A DNA stretch of 5,940 nucleotides from an uncultured Porphyromonadaceae bacterium. Lineage in GTDB: Bacteria; Bacteroidota; Bacteroidia; Bacteroidales; Muribaculaceae. Numbering within the stretch: position 1 is the first letter of the stretch; the number at the start of each line of letters is the position of its first letter. Both the position numbers and the translations under genes were made by a program. The stretch covers positions 1 to 5,940 of the forward strand of contig URZG01000147.1 of the NCBI GenBank assembly GCA_900552325.1, written 5' to 3'. Below the pieces are notes generated by a model, which ran no database searches, was not told where the DNA came from, and saw only the letters and a list, made by a program, of their open reading frames with translations. Positions 5,825-5,940 of this stretch are shown here, piece by piece.

Positions 5825-5940
5825 ATGAAAAACCCGATTTCATTCCTACTCGCCCCCGTGGCCGCACTGGCGGCCGCAGCCCCCGCCGGGGCAGCACTGG
5901 TGGCCCACTTCCCCATGGACGTGCGCGGCGGCCAGATCAC
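5825..5940 (+). CDS. Partial gene: exported protein, probable LamG/GH32 paralogue (N-terminus only)
   Basis: An ATG at 5825 opens a frame that is uninterrupted to the window edge (38 codons plus two bases) and is too short to stand out by length. It begins MKNPISFLLAPVAALAAAAP, a clear signal peptide with Ala-rich core and likely cleavage around AGA-A near residue 24. There is no lipobox cysteine. The mature start, LVAHFPMDVRGGQI, matches IVAHYPMEINNSAQI of the GH32 protein, which opens its LamG-like domain. This suggests a second LamG or LamG-GH32 protein with its own leader and -7 box. Whether GH32 and DUF4960 follow cannot be seen here. Confidence 0.85.
   Translation, partial: MKNPISFLLAPVAALAAAAPAGAALVAHFPMDVRGGQI

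Noticed and set aside
1..5940. tRNA, rRNA, riboswitch, CRISPR array or insertion sequence
   Set aside because: Nearly all sequence is in two long genes, and the two intergenic stretches show none of the expected structures, repeats or transposase motifs.

Overview
The window looks like a piece of a Bacteroidales chromosome, most likely a Muribaculaceae-type gut commensal. The grounds are moderately high GC, secreted multidomain glycan proteins of Bacteroidetes type, start codons without a recognisable Shine-Dalgarno sequence, a TAnnTTTG-type -7 box in the last intergenic region, and a GH32 protein carrying a DUF4960 module, which is a combination typical of Bacteroidetes fructan loci. The family calls are from motif recognition, and the lineage is an inference.

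Layout, all on the + strand: (1) positions 1-94 hold a strong GC-rich hairpin followed by a T-rich tract, probably the terminator of a gene outside the window, then a short leader. (2) 95-2254 encodes a 719-residue exported protein made almost entirely of DUF4960 sequence, with its half-domains in the unusual order A1-A2-B2-B1, followed by a C-terminal tail. (3) 2266-5643 starts with GTG 11 bases after the previous stop and encodes a 1125-residue exported protein: signal peptide, LamG-like jellyroll, GH32 propeller and beta-sandwich, one DUF4960, and the same kind of tail. (4) 5644-5824 is a regulatory intergenic region with an inverted repeat, a good -7 box and a leader hairpin. (5) 5825 to the window end is the first 38 codons of a third exported protein whose mature N-terminus resembles that of the GH32 protein, so probably a tandem paralogue.

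The first two genes form a tight cotranscribed pair and share two modules, DUF4960 and the C-terminal tail. The most economical reading is a fructan (levan or inulin type) handling cassette: a dedicated binding or scaffold protein, plus a GH32 protein carrying its own copy of the same module. Two features make it more than routine. The GH32 nucleophile motif reads W-T-N-E-T-H-G where the family has W-M-N-D-P-N-G, so the catalytic Asp is a Glu, while the RDP motif and the acid/base Glu remain. The first gene appears to contain one DUF4960 inserted inside another. No RNA genes, mobile elements or CRISPR arrays are visible.
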